Origin: Ruegeria lacuscaerulensis
GTDB lineage: Bacteria > Pseudomonadota > Alphaproteobacteria > Rhodobacterales > Rhodobacteraceae
Direction: 5' to 3'
NCBI RefSeq assembly: GCF_013031245.1
Contig: NZ_WPZL01000006.1
Span: forward strand, 186,001-250,000
Length of the DNA stretch: 64,000 nt
The translations under genes and the position numbers were made by a program. Positions 44,359 through 53,375 of the stretch are shown in pieces (positions within the stretch are counted from its first letter, which is position 1; each line of letters opens with the position of its first letter). The notes beneath the pieces were generated by a model that was not told where the DNA came from, made no database searches, and worked only from the letters and a program-made list of their open reading frames with translations.

Positions 44359-45372
44359 ATGCTCAGAATCGGATTGCTTGGTGCTGGACGGATAGGCCGC
44401 GTACATGCGCAGGCCATAATCTCGCATCCACAAAGCCAACTTTGTGCGTTGTCCGACGCGAATTCCGAAGCCGCCGAAAGCCTTGCGGCCGAACATGATG
44501 CGACTGTGCGCAGTTCTGAAGAAATTATTGCCGATCCTTCGATCGATGCGGTTCTGATCGCCACTCCGACGGACACGCATTCTGACCTGATTGAAGCGGC
44601 AACGCGGGCCGGTAAGGCCGTCCTTTGTGAAAAGCCTGTCGACCTCGACCTTGAACGGGCTATCGCTTGCAAGTCGATTGCCGACGCAACGGGCCAACCT
44701 GTCATGGTCGGCTTCAACCGCAGGTTTGACCCCAGCTTTTCCGCTCTGAAATCGGCCGCCGACCGCGATGAGATTGGAGCAGCCGAAATGCTGTCGATCA
44801 CGTCCTTCGACCCGGCCCCGCCGCCGGTCAGTTACGTCCAGGTTTCAGGTGGTCTGTTCCGGGACATGATGATCCATGATTTTGACATGGCCAACTTTCT
44901 GATGGGCCAGTTGCCCCAGCATATTTCCGCCGTGGGCACGTCGATAATCGATCCCGAGATTGGTCGGGCTGGCGACGTAGATACTGCCGTTGTTACAATG
45001 TCTTACGCTGACGGAAAGATCGCGGTCATCAAGAACTCCAGACGCTCGGTTTATGGCTATGACCAGCGGATCGAGCTATTGGGTTCGGGCGGGCTGCTGC
45101 AGGCACACAACATCCTTGAGAACTCGGTCGTCAAATCGACGGTTGACGGTGTTGTCGGGGCAAAGCCGACATACTTTTTCCTCGAACGTTATATGCCGGC
45201 CTACCGCGCGGAATGGGACGCGTTTGTTACGGCGGCGCTGTCCGGATCTGCGATGCCGGTGACGTTGGATGATGGCGTTGCCGCCCTTGCGATGGCCGAG
45301 GCCGCGACCCGGTCGGCGCAGTCTGGAAGGCCGGTTGCGATGAGTGAAGTTTTGAAACCGGTTGCAAAATGA
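44359..45372 (+). CDS. iolG: Inositol 2-dehydrogenase (Gfo/Idh/MocA family)
   Basis: A 337-residue NAD-dependent dehydrogenase that would oxidise myo-inositol to 2-keto-myo-inositol, the first catabolic step. The Rossmann motif RIGLLGAGRIGRVHA is at residues 3-17, the family EKP motif in VLCEKPVDLDLERA near 95, and the catalytic region DMMIHDFDMANFLMGQ near 172-187 (Asp and His). Length fits IolG (about 335). A LacI-type operator precedes it, and another overlaps its last codons. It heads the transporter and iolDE gene array. Confidence 0.93.
   Translation: MLRIGLLGAGRIGRVHAQAIISHPQSQLCALSDANSEAAESLAAEHDATVRSSEEIIADPSIDAVLIATPTDTHSDLIEAATRAGKAVLCEKPVDLDLERAIACKSIADATGQPVMVGFNRRFDPSFSALKSAADRDEIGAAEMLSITSFDPAPPPVSYVQVSGGLFRDMMIHDFDMANFLMGQLPQHISAVGTSIIDPEIGRAGDVDTAVVTMSYADGKIAVIKNSRRSVYGYDQRIELLGSGGLLQAHNILENSVVKSTVDGVVGAKPTYFFLERYMPAYRAEWDAFVTAALSGSAMPVTLDDGVAALAMAEAATRSAQSGRPVAMSEVLKPVAK
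45352..45367. promoter_or_regulatory. LacI-family operator before the transporter operon
   Basis: TTGAAACCGGTTGCAA, one mismatch from the 44299 palindrome, lies in the final codons of iolG and 125 bases before the binding-protein gene. It encodes the iolG C-terminus (LKPVAK) at the same time. Confidence 0.7.
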
Positions 45373-45492
45373 GTGGATATCCTGAAACTGAGACAAGCCC
45401 CGTCTCGTTTTGGGGTGAGAGAGATTCGGTCCGTCCGAATTATTGGGCTGAAGCCCGGCAATAAGACAAATTGTTCAAATGGGAGGAAACCA

Positions 45493-46413
45493 ATGAATAA
45501 GTTCGTAAAAGGCGCACTGGCTGCCAGTGCTCTGGCGCTGGCCACGCCTGCGTTTGCGCAGGAAATCGTGGTCGTATCGCACGGTCAGGCGAATGATGCG
45601 TTCTGGAATGTCGTCAAAAACGGTGTTGAGCAGGCAGGCAAGGATGTCGGCGTAAATGTGGAATACCGCGCGCCCGAGACCTTTGACATGGTGGCTATGT
45701 CGCAGCTGATCGACGCTGCCGTGAACCAGGAACCCGACGGGCTGATCGTTTCAATCCCCGATGCGGATGCGCTTGGGCCGTCAATCGAACGCGCTGTTGA
45801 GGCCGGTATCCCGGTGATCTCGATTAACTCGGGTTCGGATGTGTCCAAGGAACTGGGCGCGCTGCTGCATGTCGGTCAGGACGAATTCGATGCCGGTAAG
45901 GCAGCAGGTGAAGCGTTAGCCTCGATGGGTGGCACGACCGCCATCTGTGTGAACCATGAAGTGGGCAACGTCGCGCTGGACCTTCGCTGTGCCGGTTTTG
46001 CCGAGGGTTTTGGTGGCAACGTCGAAGTACTTCCGACTTCGAACGACCCATCGGAAATCGAGTCGAAAGTGGCCGCTGCTTTGGCCGCCAACGAAGCCAT
46101 CGACACCGTAATGGCACTGGGCGCCAGCTCGGCTGGTGAGCCTACGGTTGAGGCCGTCACAGGGTCGGGCCGTGATGTGAACGTCGCTTCGTTCGACCTG
46201 TCTGCGAACTTCCTGCAGTCGATCGCCGATGGTGACGCAGCTTTTGCCATCGACCAGCAACAGTACCTGCAGGGCTATCTGGCGGTGAACTTCATGGGAC
46301 TGCATGCCAAATACGGTCTGATGCCAGGCGGCAACGTACCTTCGGGTCCGAATCTAGTGACCTCAGACAAGGCTGCTCAGGTAATCGAGCTGTCGTCGCA
46401 GGGCATCCGGTAA
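45493..46413 (+). CDS. Sugar (probably inositol) ABC transporter substrate-binding protein
   Basis: A 306-residue periplasmic binding protein of the ribose/inositol type. Signal peptide MNKFVKGALAASALALATPAFAQ, then two Rossmann-like lobes with ANDAFWNVVKNGVEQAGKDVGVNVEYRAPETFD and QQYLQGYLAVNF near the hinge. GGGAGGAAACC precedes the ATG at 45493. Being first in the transporter operon and followed by a stable hairpin fits its need for excess over the membrane parts. The ligand is inferred from the iol genes on either side. Confidence 0.88.
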   Translation: MNKFVKGALAASALALATPAFAQEIVVVSHGQANDAFWNVVKNGVEQAGKDVGVNVEYRAPETFDMVAMSQLIDAAVNQEPDGLIVSIPDADALGPSIERAVEAGIPVISINSGSDVSKELGALLHVGQDEFDAGKAAGEALASMGGTTAICVNHEVGNVALDLRCAGFAEGFGGNVEVLPTSNDPSEIESKVAAALAANEAIDTVMALGASSAGEPTVEAVTGSGRDVNVASFDLSANFLQSIADGDAAFAIDQQQYLQGYLAVNFMGLHAKYGLMPGGNVPSGPNLVTSDKAAQVIELSSQGIR

Positions 46414-46435
46414 GCACACCGGACTGTGAAAACCT

Positions 46436-46460
46436 GAAGCGGCGCGGGCTGCGCCGTTTC
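46436..46460 (+). other. Intercistronic hairpin after the binding-protein gene
   Basis: GAAGCGGCGC pairs with GCGCCGTTTC (10 bp, one G-T pair) around a five-base loop. No T run follows beyond TTTC. In other CUT2 operons such hairpins raise the binding-protein share by protecting its mRNA or partly terminating; that is the likely role here. Confidence 0.65.
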
Positions 46461-46480
46461 AACCGAATTGGGAGGGAAAC

Positions 46481-47587
46481 ATGAGTCAGTCAGCGCAAGT
46501 TGCAGCGGACGAAAGGGTCAAGAAAGAGCCCTTTCTGACCAAGTTAATGAAACGCCCCGAACTTGGCGCCATGGCTGGTGTCATTCTGGTCTTCATCTTC
46601 TTCGCGATCACCGCGGATGACTCGATGTTCACCCTTGCCGGGGTCATGAATTTCATGACGCCTGCGGCACAGCTGGGCATTCTCGCCATCGGGGCCGCGT
46701 TGCTGATGATCGGTGGAGAATTCGACCTGTCGATTGGCTCGATGGTCGCATTCTCCGGTCTATTCTTCGGTGTCTGCGTGGTGACCTGGCAATTACCACT
46801 TATCTTCGCGATCCCGATGACATTTGTGTTTGCAGCCATGGTCGGCGCGGTAAACGGCAACATCGTGATCCGCTCGGGTCTGCCATCTTTTATCGTGACG
46901 CTGGCGTTTCTGTTCATCCTGCGAGGCCTGTCACTGGTCGGCCTGAAAATGGCGACCGGAGGCTCGACGCAGCTGCGTGGCGTACGCGACGCGGTCGAAA
47001 ATGACTGGCTGGCACCATTCTTTTCGGGCGAGGCATTCGGCAGTCTGTTTGCATGGCTGGCGGCAAACGGCATGATTGATACGTTCAAAAGCGGCGCTCC
47101 CAAGGTGCCGGGGATTCCGGTTGAGATTCTGTGGTTCATCGTGCTGGCGCTGGCCGCGACCTATGTATTGCTGCGCACACCGGCGGGAAACTGGATCTTC
47201 GCCTCGGGTGGTGACAAGGTTGCCGCGTCGAATTCGGGTGTTCCGGTGAACCGCGTCAAAGTCTCGCTTTTCATGCTGACCGCCTGTTGTGCCGCGATGG
47301 TGGCGATCATCACGGTGATGGATGCGGGTTCAACCGACGCACGCCGGGGTTTCCAAAAGGAATTCGAGGCGATCATCGCTGCAGTAATCGGCGGCTGTTT
47401 GCTGACCGGCGGCTACGGTTCGGCCATCGGGGCATTCTTCGGCTCGATCATCTTTGGCATGGTTGTCATCGGCCTGACCTACACCGATTTCGATCAGGAT
47501 TGGTTCCAGGTCTTCCTGGGCGCTATGCTACTGATCGCCGTTCTGTTCAACAACGCGATCCGTAAACGCGTAACGGGGGAGCGCTGA
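46481..47587 (+). CDS. Sugar ABC transporter permease (CUT2 type)
   Basis: A 368-residue inner-membrane protein of the RbsC/FrcC family with about ten hydrophobic segments. The family motif GAALLMIGGEFDLSIGSMVAFSG lies near residues 77-99 and VIGGCLLTGGYGSAIGAFFGSIIFGM near 303-328. The start is backed by GGGAGGGAAAC. An inserted loop around residues 185-210 (SLFAWLAANGMIDTFKSGAPKVPG) is longer than in RbsC, as in other inositol/fructose systems. It would form a homodimeric channel with the ATPase that follows after one base. Confidence 0.9.
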   Translation: MSQSAQVAADERVKKEPFLTKLMKRPELGAMAGVILVFIFFAITADDSMFTLAGVMNFMTPAAQLGILAIGAALLMIGGEFDLSIGSMVAFSGLFFGVCVVTWQLPLIFAIPMTFVFAAMVGAVNGNIVIRSGLPSFIVTLAFLFILRGLSLVGLKMATGGSTQLRGVRDAVENDWLAPFFSGEAFGSLFAWLAANGMIDTFKSGAPKVPGIPVEILWFIVLALAATYVLLRTPAGNWIFASGGDKVAASNSGVPVNRVKVSLFMLTACCAAMVAIITVMDAGSTDARRGFQKEFEAIIAAVIGGCLLTGGYGSAIGAFFGSIIFGMVVIGLTYTDFDQDWFQVFLGAMLLIAVLFNNAIRKRVTGER

Positions 47588-47588
47588 T

Positions 47589-48410
47589 ATGACCGAAGAT
47601 ACCAAATTCCATCATGGCGATTCCGTGGCAGACGTGGCCCCGATCGTCCAAATGAAAGACATCGAAAAGCACTTCGGCAATATCATCGCTCTGGCCGGTG
47701 TCAGTTTCGATGTGAAACCGGGCGAGTGTCACTGCCTTCTGGGCGACAACGGTGCGGGCAAGTCGACCTTCATCAAAACCATGTCCGGGGTGCATAAACC
47801 CACCAAGGGCGAGATCTTCTTCGAAGGCAAACCGCTGCATTTCGACACGCCGCGGGATGCGATGGAGGCGGGCATTGCGACCGTGTTTCAGGACCTTGCG
47901 ATGATCCCGCTGATGAGCGTTACGCGCAATTTCTTCATGGGTCGGGAGCCAACCAAGGGAAAAGGCCTGCTCAAGCGGTTCGATGTAGACACCGCCAACG
48001 ACGTTTGCATGGAAGAGATGCGCAAGATGGGCATCAATTTGCGTGGGCCGGACCAGGCTGTGGGTACTTTGTCCGGTGGCGAGCGCCAAACCGTTGCCAT
48101 TGCACGTGCCGTCTATTTCGGCGCGAAAATCCTGATCCTGGACGAACCGACTTCGGCGCTTGGTGTGCGTCAGACCTCGAATGTTCTGGCGACAATTGAC
48201 AGGGTGCGCAGCCAGGGTGTCGGTGTTGTTTTCATTAGTCACAACGTGCGCCATGCGCTGGCGGTTGGGGATCGCTTTACCGTGCTGAACCGGGGCAAGA
48301 CCCTGGGCACAGCGAAACGCGGCGAAATCACCCCCGAAGAACTGCAGGACCTTATGGCCGGCGGTCAGGAAATGGCCGAGCTTGAAGGATCTCTGTGTGG
48401 GACAGTTTAA
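47589..48410 (+). CDS. Sugar ABC transporter ATP-binding protein (single domain, FrcA-like)
   Basis: A 273-residue ATPase. Walker A LLGDNGAGKSTFIKTMSG is near residue 49, the Q-loop in GIATVFQDLAMIPLM, signature LSGGERQTVAIARA near 161 and Walker B ILILDEPTSALGVRQTS near 181. Most CUT2 ATPases are duplicated (about 500 residues); this is the single-domain form known from FrcA-type fructose systems of rhizobia, so it must act as a homodimer. Last gene of the transporter operon. Confidence 0.92.
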   Translation: MTEDTKFHHGDSVADVAPIVQMKDIEKHFGNIIALAGVSFDVKPGECHCLLGDNGAGKSTFIKTMSGVHKPTKGEIFFEGKPLHFDTPRDAMEAGIATVFQDLAMIPLMSVTRNFFMGREPTKGKGLLKRFDVDTANDVCMEEMRKMGINLRGPDQAVGTLSGGERQTVAIARAVYFGAKILILDEPTSALGVRQTSNVLATIDRVRSQGVGVVFISHNVRHALAVGDRFTVLNRGKTLGTAKRGEITPEELQDLMAGGQEMAELEGSLCGTV

Positions 48411-48420
48411 AGCAAAGAAA

Positions 48421-48456
48421 TTTGGGTGCCCTGTCTGACAGGGCGGGGCATCCAAA
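48421..48456 (+). other. Two competing hairpins between the transporter and iolD
   Basis: TTTGGGTGCCC (48421-48431) can pair with GGGCATCCAAA (48446-48456). An inner hairpin GCCCTGT/ACAGGGC (48428-48444) uses some of the same bases, so the folds exclude each other. No T run follows. The site starts 10 bases after the ATPase stop. It may be an mRNA processing or stability element. Confidence 0.5.
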
Positions 48457-48559
48457 GACCAGGCGCCGCAGGCGTGCCACAAAATAAACGGCCTGAAACC
48501 TTCAAAAATGTGAAACTCGACAGATTGCCCATAGTGGCCTTGTGTTGAAAGGGATCATG

Positions 48560-50392
48560 ATGAGCAAGACAATCCGACTGACTGCCGCGCAGGCTCTGGT
48601 GCGCTATCTGGGGGCACAGATGAACGAGGCCGGAGAGCCGTTCATCGCCGGTGTCTGGGCCATTTTCGGCCACGGTAACGTGGCCGGTTTGGGCGAGGCC
48701 CTGCATGGCGTGAAAGACAGCCTGCCGACCTATCGTGGGCATAACGAACAGACCATGGCGCATAGTGCGATTGCCTATGCCAAGCAGATGTGCCGGACCC
48801 GTGCAATGGCGGTGACGTCCTCTATCGGGCCGGGCGCGACCAACATGGTGACGGCGGCCGCCTTGGCAAATGTGAACCGTTTGCCCGTTCTGATAATTCC
48901 CGGTGATGTGTTTGCCACTCGCGGGCCAGACCCGGTATTGCAGCAGATCGAGAATTTCGGCGACGGCACGGTCAGCGCCAATGACTGTTTCAAGCCCGTC
49001 AGCCGGTATTTCGATCGCATCTCGCGCCCCGAGCATCTGCTGACCGCCTTGCCGCGCGCCTTCCGCACCATGACAGACCCGGCCGATTGCGGGCCAGCGA
49101 CACTGGCCTTCTGTCAGGACGTTCAGGCCGAGGCCTACGATTACCCCGAGAGTTTCTTTGAACCGCGCGTCTGGTTCCAGCGCCGCATCCGCCCGGACGA
49201 GGGCGAATTGGCCCGCGCTGTGGCGGCCATCAAAGCCGCAAAGAGACCGGTTATCGTCGCCGGGGGCGGGGTGCATTACTCGGGCGCGACCGACGCATTG
49301 CAGAGCTTTGTGGAAACGCACAATATCCCGATTGCAGAAACGCAGGCCGGCAAATCGGCATTGGCCTGGGATCACCCGCTGAACCTGGGCCCCATCGGCG
49401 TGACTGGCGGCGAACCCGCGAACTCAGTCAGTGCCGAGGCCGATCTGGTACTGGGTATCGGCACCCGATTGCAGGACTTTACCACCGGTTCATGGGGGCT
49501 GTTTTCGAATCCCGAACGCGAGATGATCTGCCTGAACACCGCCGCTTATGATGCCGAGAAACACGGTGCGATGCCAGTGCTGTCCGACGCGCGTGTCGGG
49601 TTGGAGGAATTGGGTACCGCGTTGCAGGGATACCGCGCCGAACCGGTTTCGGACACGCTGAAGGCCGAGTGGTATGGCAAGGTCGACGCCCTGACAGATG
49701 CGCCGCGCGACGGGAATGCGCTGCCAACTGATATGCAGGTGGTGGGAGCAGTCCAGCGTGCCTCGAATGGCGATACGGTCGTGATGTGCGCGGCGGGTAC
49801 CATGCCCGGTGAGTTGCACAAGCTGTGGAAGGCGCCGCGCCCCGGAGCGTACCACATGGAATACGGCTTTAGCTGCATGGGGTATGAGATCGCGGGTGCC
49901 ATGGGCATCAAGATGGCCCAGCCGGATCGTGACGTGATCTGCTTTACCGGCGATGGCACCTATATGATGGCAAACTCGGAGATGGCCTCGGCGGCGATGA
50001 TGGGGATTTCCTTCACCGTGGTGATCACCGACAACCGTGGCTTTGGCTGCATCAACCGGCTGCAGATGGGCACCGGCGGGGCCGAGTTCAACAACCTGCT
50101 GGATCACGCGGTGCACGAGACCCCCTCGGCCATCGACTTTGCCGCCCATGCGGCGGCGATGGGTGCGACGTCGGTCAAGGTCAGCTCGATTGCCGAGCTT
50201 GAGGATGCGCTGGCCAAGCGCGGAGAGATCAAGGGACCGTATGTGGTGGTCATCGACACTGATCCGTACCCCTCGACCGAATACGGCGGCACGTGGTGGG
50301 AAGTGGCGGTGCCCGAGGTCAGCACCCGCCCTGAAGTAAACGAAAAACGCGCGGCCTACGAAGTCGCCATCAAGGAAAGAAACACGAAATGA
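48560..50392 (+). CDS. iolD: 3D-(3,5/4)-trihydroxycyclohexane-1,2-dione hydrolase
   Basis: A 610-residue thiamine-diphosphate enzyme that opens the ring of the inositol-derived dione to 5-deoxy-glucuronate. The N-terminal domain has the ThDP glutamate in GHNEQTMAHSAIAYAKQ; the C-terminal ThDP/Mg motif is GDGTYMMANSEMASAAMMGISFTVVITDN near residues 466-494. The start ATG at 48560 is six bases after GAAAGGG; an adjacent ATG three bases upstream is equivalent. It overlaps iolE by four bases. Confidence 0.95.
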   Translation: MSKTIRLTAAQALVRYLGAQMNEAGEPFIAGVWAIFGHGNVAGLGEALHGVKDSLPTYRGHNEQTMAHSAIAYAKQMCRTRAMAVTSSIGPGATNMVTAAALANVNRLPVLIIPGDVFATRGPDPVLQQIENFGDGTVSANDCFKPVSRYFDRISRPEHLLTALPRAFRTMTDPADCGPATLAFCQDVQAEAYDYPESFFEPRVWFQRRIRPDEGELARAVAAIKAAKRPVIVAGGGVHYSGATDALQSFVETHNIPIAETQAGKSALAWDHPLNLGPIGVTGGEPANSVSAEADLVLGIGTRLQDFTTGSWGLFSNPEREMICLNTAAYDAEKHGAMPVLSDARVGLEELGTALQGYRAEPVSDTLKAEWYGKVDALTDAPRDGNALPTDMQVVGAVQRASNGDTVVMCAAGTMPGELHKLWKAPRPGAYHMEYGFSCMGYEIAGAMGIKMAQPDRDVICFTGDGTYMMANSEMASAAMMGISFTVVITDNRGFGCINRLQMGTGGAEFNNLLDHAVHETPSAIDFAAHAAAMGATSVKVSSIAELEDALAKRGEIKGPYVVVIDTDPYPSTEYGGTWWEVAVPEVSTRPEVNEKRAAYEVAIKERNTK

Positions 50393-51288
50393 GCGTGAAT
50401 ATCGGGATCTCTCCGATCGCGTGGCAGAATGATGACCTGCCGGACCTGACAGCAGCCTTTACAATGGAGCAAGCGCTGAAAGAGGCGCGCGAGATTGGCT
50501 ATACCGGCGTCGAACGCGGCCAGCGTATGCCCAGCGACACCGAAGGGCTGCGCGCCTATCTGGATGGCAATGACATCGCGCTGTGCGGAGGCTGGTGCTC
50601 GGGCGCTTCGCTGGTGAACGACTTCACGACCGAGCGCGAAGCCGTACGCGAACAGGTCGAACAGTTTGTGGCGCTGAACAGCCCCTGCATCGTCTATGCG
50701 GAATGTTCCAACACCGTGCAGGGCCAGGTCGGAACGCCCGTCAATGACCGCCCGAAACTGACGAAGGACGAGGTGCTGGCTTACGCCGCGAAACTCACCG
50801 AACTGGCCAAATGGATGGCGGATCAGGGCATGACGATGGCTTACCACCATCACATGGGCACGATCATCGAAACCGAAGATGAGGTAAATTGGGTGATGGA
50901 AGGCTCGGGCCGCGAGGTAAAGCTGTGCTTTGACACCGGTCACCTGTTGTTCGGCGGCGGCGATGTCATGGCGACACTGAATCGCTGGGGTGACCGCATT
51001 CACCATGTGCATTTCAAGGATATTCGTCCGGCCGTTGTGCAGGACACGCGCGAGAATAGCCGTAGTTTCCTGGACGCAGTGATCGCCGGTGCCTTCACTG
51101 TGCCCAGCGACGGTTGCATTGATTTTCAGGCCGTCGCGAACGCGCTCAAGGCGATGGACTACGACGGCTGGATCGTGGTCGAGGCCGAGCAGGACCCTGC
51201 CAAGGCGCCGCCGTATGAGTATTCCAAAAAGGGTTACCAACATATCGTCGATGTCTGCGGACAGGCGGGATTGGAGATCGTCAGGTAG
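50389..51288 (+). CDS. iolE: Myo-inosose-2 dehydratase
   Basis: A 299-residue TIM-barrel enzyme of the xylose-isomerase-like family that dehydrates 2-keto-myo-inositol to the substrate of IolD. It starts NIGISPIAWQNDDLPDL, as IolE proteins do. Metal-binding blocks are MAYHHHMGTIIETEDEV, CFDTGHLLFGGGD, HVHFKDIRP and GWIVVEAEQDP. The ATGA overlap with iolD makes the pair translationally coupled. Confidence 0.95.
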   Translation: MSVNIGISPIAWQNDDLPDLTAAFTMEQALKEAREIGYTGVERGQRMPSDTEGLRAYLDGNDIALCGGWCSGASLVNDFTTEREAVREQVEQFVALNSPCIVYAECSNTVQGQVGTPVNDRPKLTKDEVLAYAAKLTELAKWMADQGMTMAYHHHMGTIIETEDEVNWVMEGSGREVKLCFDTGHLLFGGGDVMATLNRWGDRIHHVHFKDIRPAVVQDTRENSRSFLDAVIAGAFTVPSDGCIDFQAVANALKAMDYDGWIVVEAEQDPAKAPPYEYSKKGYQHIVDVCGQAGLEIVR

Positions 51289-51336
51289 AAAACCGCCCCA
51301 AGGGGCAACACCGAAGCCATGAGAAAGGAGAACATC

Positions 51337-52518
51337 ATGGTAAATCAGGAACTTGGATATGTCGGGTATTTTGACCGGGAATCCTGTGATCTGGATGAAT
51401 TCAAGGTGTTGACCTCTCAGAACCTTTCGGTCGACGCGGTGCCCCATGCCGCGTCGGTAGAAAAGAACGTACCGATCTACGACATGCACGCCCTTCGGTC
51501 AGCGCTGGAAGATGCCGACCAGCGCCGGAGTTTAATGGCGGAATGGGGCCATGTATTGAATGCAACGGCCGGGGTGATTGCGCTGAAAGGCGCATACCCG
51601 GACACTTCCGTTATAGATCGGGCCACAGGCGTCTTTCACCAGATCATCGATGAAGAACGTCAAGGCGGGGCGGGTGAAGGCGATCATTTCGCGGCATCCG
51701 GCGCGAATGACAGAATCTGGAATGCGCTGCAGAAGCAGTGCTTGCGCGATCCCGAAGGCTTTGCGCTCTATTTCGGCAATACGGCAATTGCAGCAGCCTG
51801 TGAGGCATGGCTTGGACCGAATTATCAGGTGACCGCGCAGATCAATCAGGTGCGCCCAGGCGGCAAGGCGCAGCAGGCGCATCGGGACTACCACCTGGGC
51901 TTTCAATCCGCTGAAAGCGCTGCCCGATATCCCGCTCATGCCCATCGTGTGACGGCATCGCTGACTTTGCAGGGCGCGGTTGCCCATTGCGATATGCCTG
52001 TGGAGAGCGGGCCAACCAAACTGCTGCCGTTTTCTCAGCTTTATCCGGCTGGATATCTTGCCTTCCACGATGAGGCGCACCGGGACCATTTTGAGGCGTC
52101 TTTCATCCAGTTGCCGCTGGAAAAAGGCGACGCTGTGTTCTTCAATCCGGCACTGTTCCATGCGGCCGGGGAAAACAGCCGCACGGATGTTCACAGAATG
52201 GCAAACCTGTTGCAGGTGTCATCGGCTTTCGGCCGCGCGATGGAAGCGGTGGATCGGCGTGCAATGTCTCAGGCCGTGTTCCCGTCGCTTGTCGCATTGA
52301 AGCAACGCGGCGATCTGACCGGCCCAGAGCTTGACGCAGCGATTGCCGCCACGGCCGAAGGATATCCGTTCCCGACCAATCTGGATACGGACCCCCCGAT
52401 TGGGGGCAACGCACCGGCCAGTCAGGCGGACATCCTGCGACAGGCTGTGTCCGAGAGGTGGACCGAGGCGCAACTGTCCGAAGCCCTGACGGCTCTGAAC
52501 GCGCGGCAAGCCGCCTGA
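51337..52518 (+). CDS. Phytanoyl-CoA dioxygenase family oxygenase in the inositol locus
   Basis: A 393-residue Fe(II)/2-oxoglutarate-type oxygenase. The facial triad is likely H182-x-D184 (QQAHRDYHLGF) and H275 (NPALFHAAGENS), with R282 in SRTDVHRMANLLQ as the 2-oxoglutarate-binding arginine. QINQVRPGGKAQ precedes the triad. The ATG at 51337 follows GAAAGGAGAAC. No such step exists in the textbook inositol pathway, yet the gene sits between iolE and iolB on the same strand with short gaps (48 and 50 bases). It could process a methylated or otherwise modified inositol; that is speculation. Confidence 0.85.
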   Translation: MVNQELGYVGYFDRESCDLDEFKVLTSQNLSVDAVPHAASVEKNVPIYDMHALRSALEDADQRRSLMAEWGHVLNATAGVIALKGAYPDTSVIDRATGVFHQIIDEERQGGAGEGDHFAASGANDRIWNALQKQCLRDPEGFALYFGNTAIAAACEAWLGPNYQVTAQINQVRPGGKAQQAHRDYHLGFQSAESAARYPAHAHRVTASLTLQGAVAHCDMPVESGPTKLLPFSQLYPAGYLAFHDEAHRDHFEASFIQLPLEKGDAVFFNPALFHAAGENSRTDVHRMANLLQVSSAFGRAMEAVDRRAMSQAVFPSLVALKQRGDLTGPELDAAIAATAEGYPFPTNLDTDPPIGGNAPASQADILRQAVSERWTEAQLSEALTALNARQAA

Positions 52519-52529
52519 GGCACTAACCC

Positions 52530-52551
52530 GGGCGGGCCGCTGTGCCCGCCC
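52530..52551 (+). other. Intercistronic hairpin before iolB
   Basis: A perfect 8-bp GC stem GGGCGGGC/GCCCGCCC with a six-base loop lies between the oxygenase stop and the iolB ribosome-binding site (AAGGAG). There is no T run, so it is more likely a stability or translation element than a terminator. Confidence 0.55.
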
Positions 52552-52568
52552 CTGAAGGAGACTACTGA

Positions 52569-53375
52569 ATGGCAGACCTGCTCAAGAAACCTTTCGGAAC
52601 CCGAGGCAAGGTGCACGACATCACTCCGGCCAGTGCTGGCTGGCGGTATGTCGGGTTCGGCCTGTATCACCTGCGTGCGGGGGACAAGACCGCCGAGGCA
52701 ACCGGGGATCGCGAGGTCATTCTGGTCATGGTCGAGGGCAAGGCTCGGATTTCCAGTGCTGGTCAGGATTGGGGCGTATTGGGCGACCGGATGAACGTGT
52801 TCGAAAAGACGCCACCACATTGTCTGTACCTGCCGAACGGAACCGACTGGGAAGCAGTGGCAGAAACGGATTGCGTCCTGGCGGTGTGTTCAGCCCCGGG
52901 CAAAGGTGGCCATGCGGCCCGGCGGATCGGACCGGATGGCATCACACTGACCGAACGCGGCAAGGGCGTGAACACACGCTATATCAATAACATCGCGATG
53001 GAGAACGAGGATTACGCCGACAGCCTGTTGGTGACCGAGGTGTTCACGCCGAACGGGCACTGGTCCTCGTACCCCAGCCATCGCCATGACGAGGATGACT
53101 ATCCCCGGATCACTTATCTGGAAGAGACCTATTATCACCGCCTGAATCCGGCCAACGGGTTCGGCGTACAGCGGGTCTATACGGATGACGGGCAGCTGGA
53201 CGAGACCATGGCGGTGTCAGATGGCGATGTTGTGACCGTGCCGCGTGGTCATCACCCTTGCGGTGCGCCGTATGGGTTTGAGATGTATTACCTGAACGTC
53301 ATGGCCGGGCCTTTGCGGAAATGGCGGTTCGTCCCGGCCCCGGAGGTCGAGTGGATCATGGAGCGTGACAGTTGA
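52569..53375 (+). CDS. iolB: 5-deoxy-glucuronate isomerase
   Basis: A 268-residue bicupin that isomerises 5-deoxy-glucuronate to 2-deoxy-5-keto-gluconate. The metal-binding region SSYPSHRHDEDDYPRITYLEETYYHRLNP (near residues 157-185) and GFGVQRVYTDDGQLDETMAVSDGDVVTVPRGHHPCGAPYGFEMYYLNVMAGPLRKWRF match canonical IolB closely. AAGGAG precedes the ATG. Its stop overlaps the next gene's TTG start. A second, more divergent IolB lies at 55851 on the other strand. Confidence 0.93.
   Translation: MADLLKKPFGTRGKVHDITPASAGWRYVGFGLYHLRAGDKTAEATGDREVILVMVEGKARISSAGQDWGVLGDRMNVFEKTPPHCLYLPNGTDWEAVAETDCVLAVCSAPGKGGHAARRIGPDGITLTERGKGVNTRYINNIAMENEDYADSLLVTEVFTPNGHWSSYPSHRHDEDDYPRITYLEETYYHRLNPANGFGVQRVYTDDGQLDETMAVSDGDVVTVPRGHHPCGAPYGFEMYYLNVMAGPLRKWRFVPAPEVEWIMERDS

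Noticed and set aside
45331..45340. CCGGTTGCGA as a further LacI half-site in iolG
   Set aside because: Only one half matches, and the bases are explained by the coding sequence.
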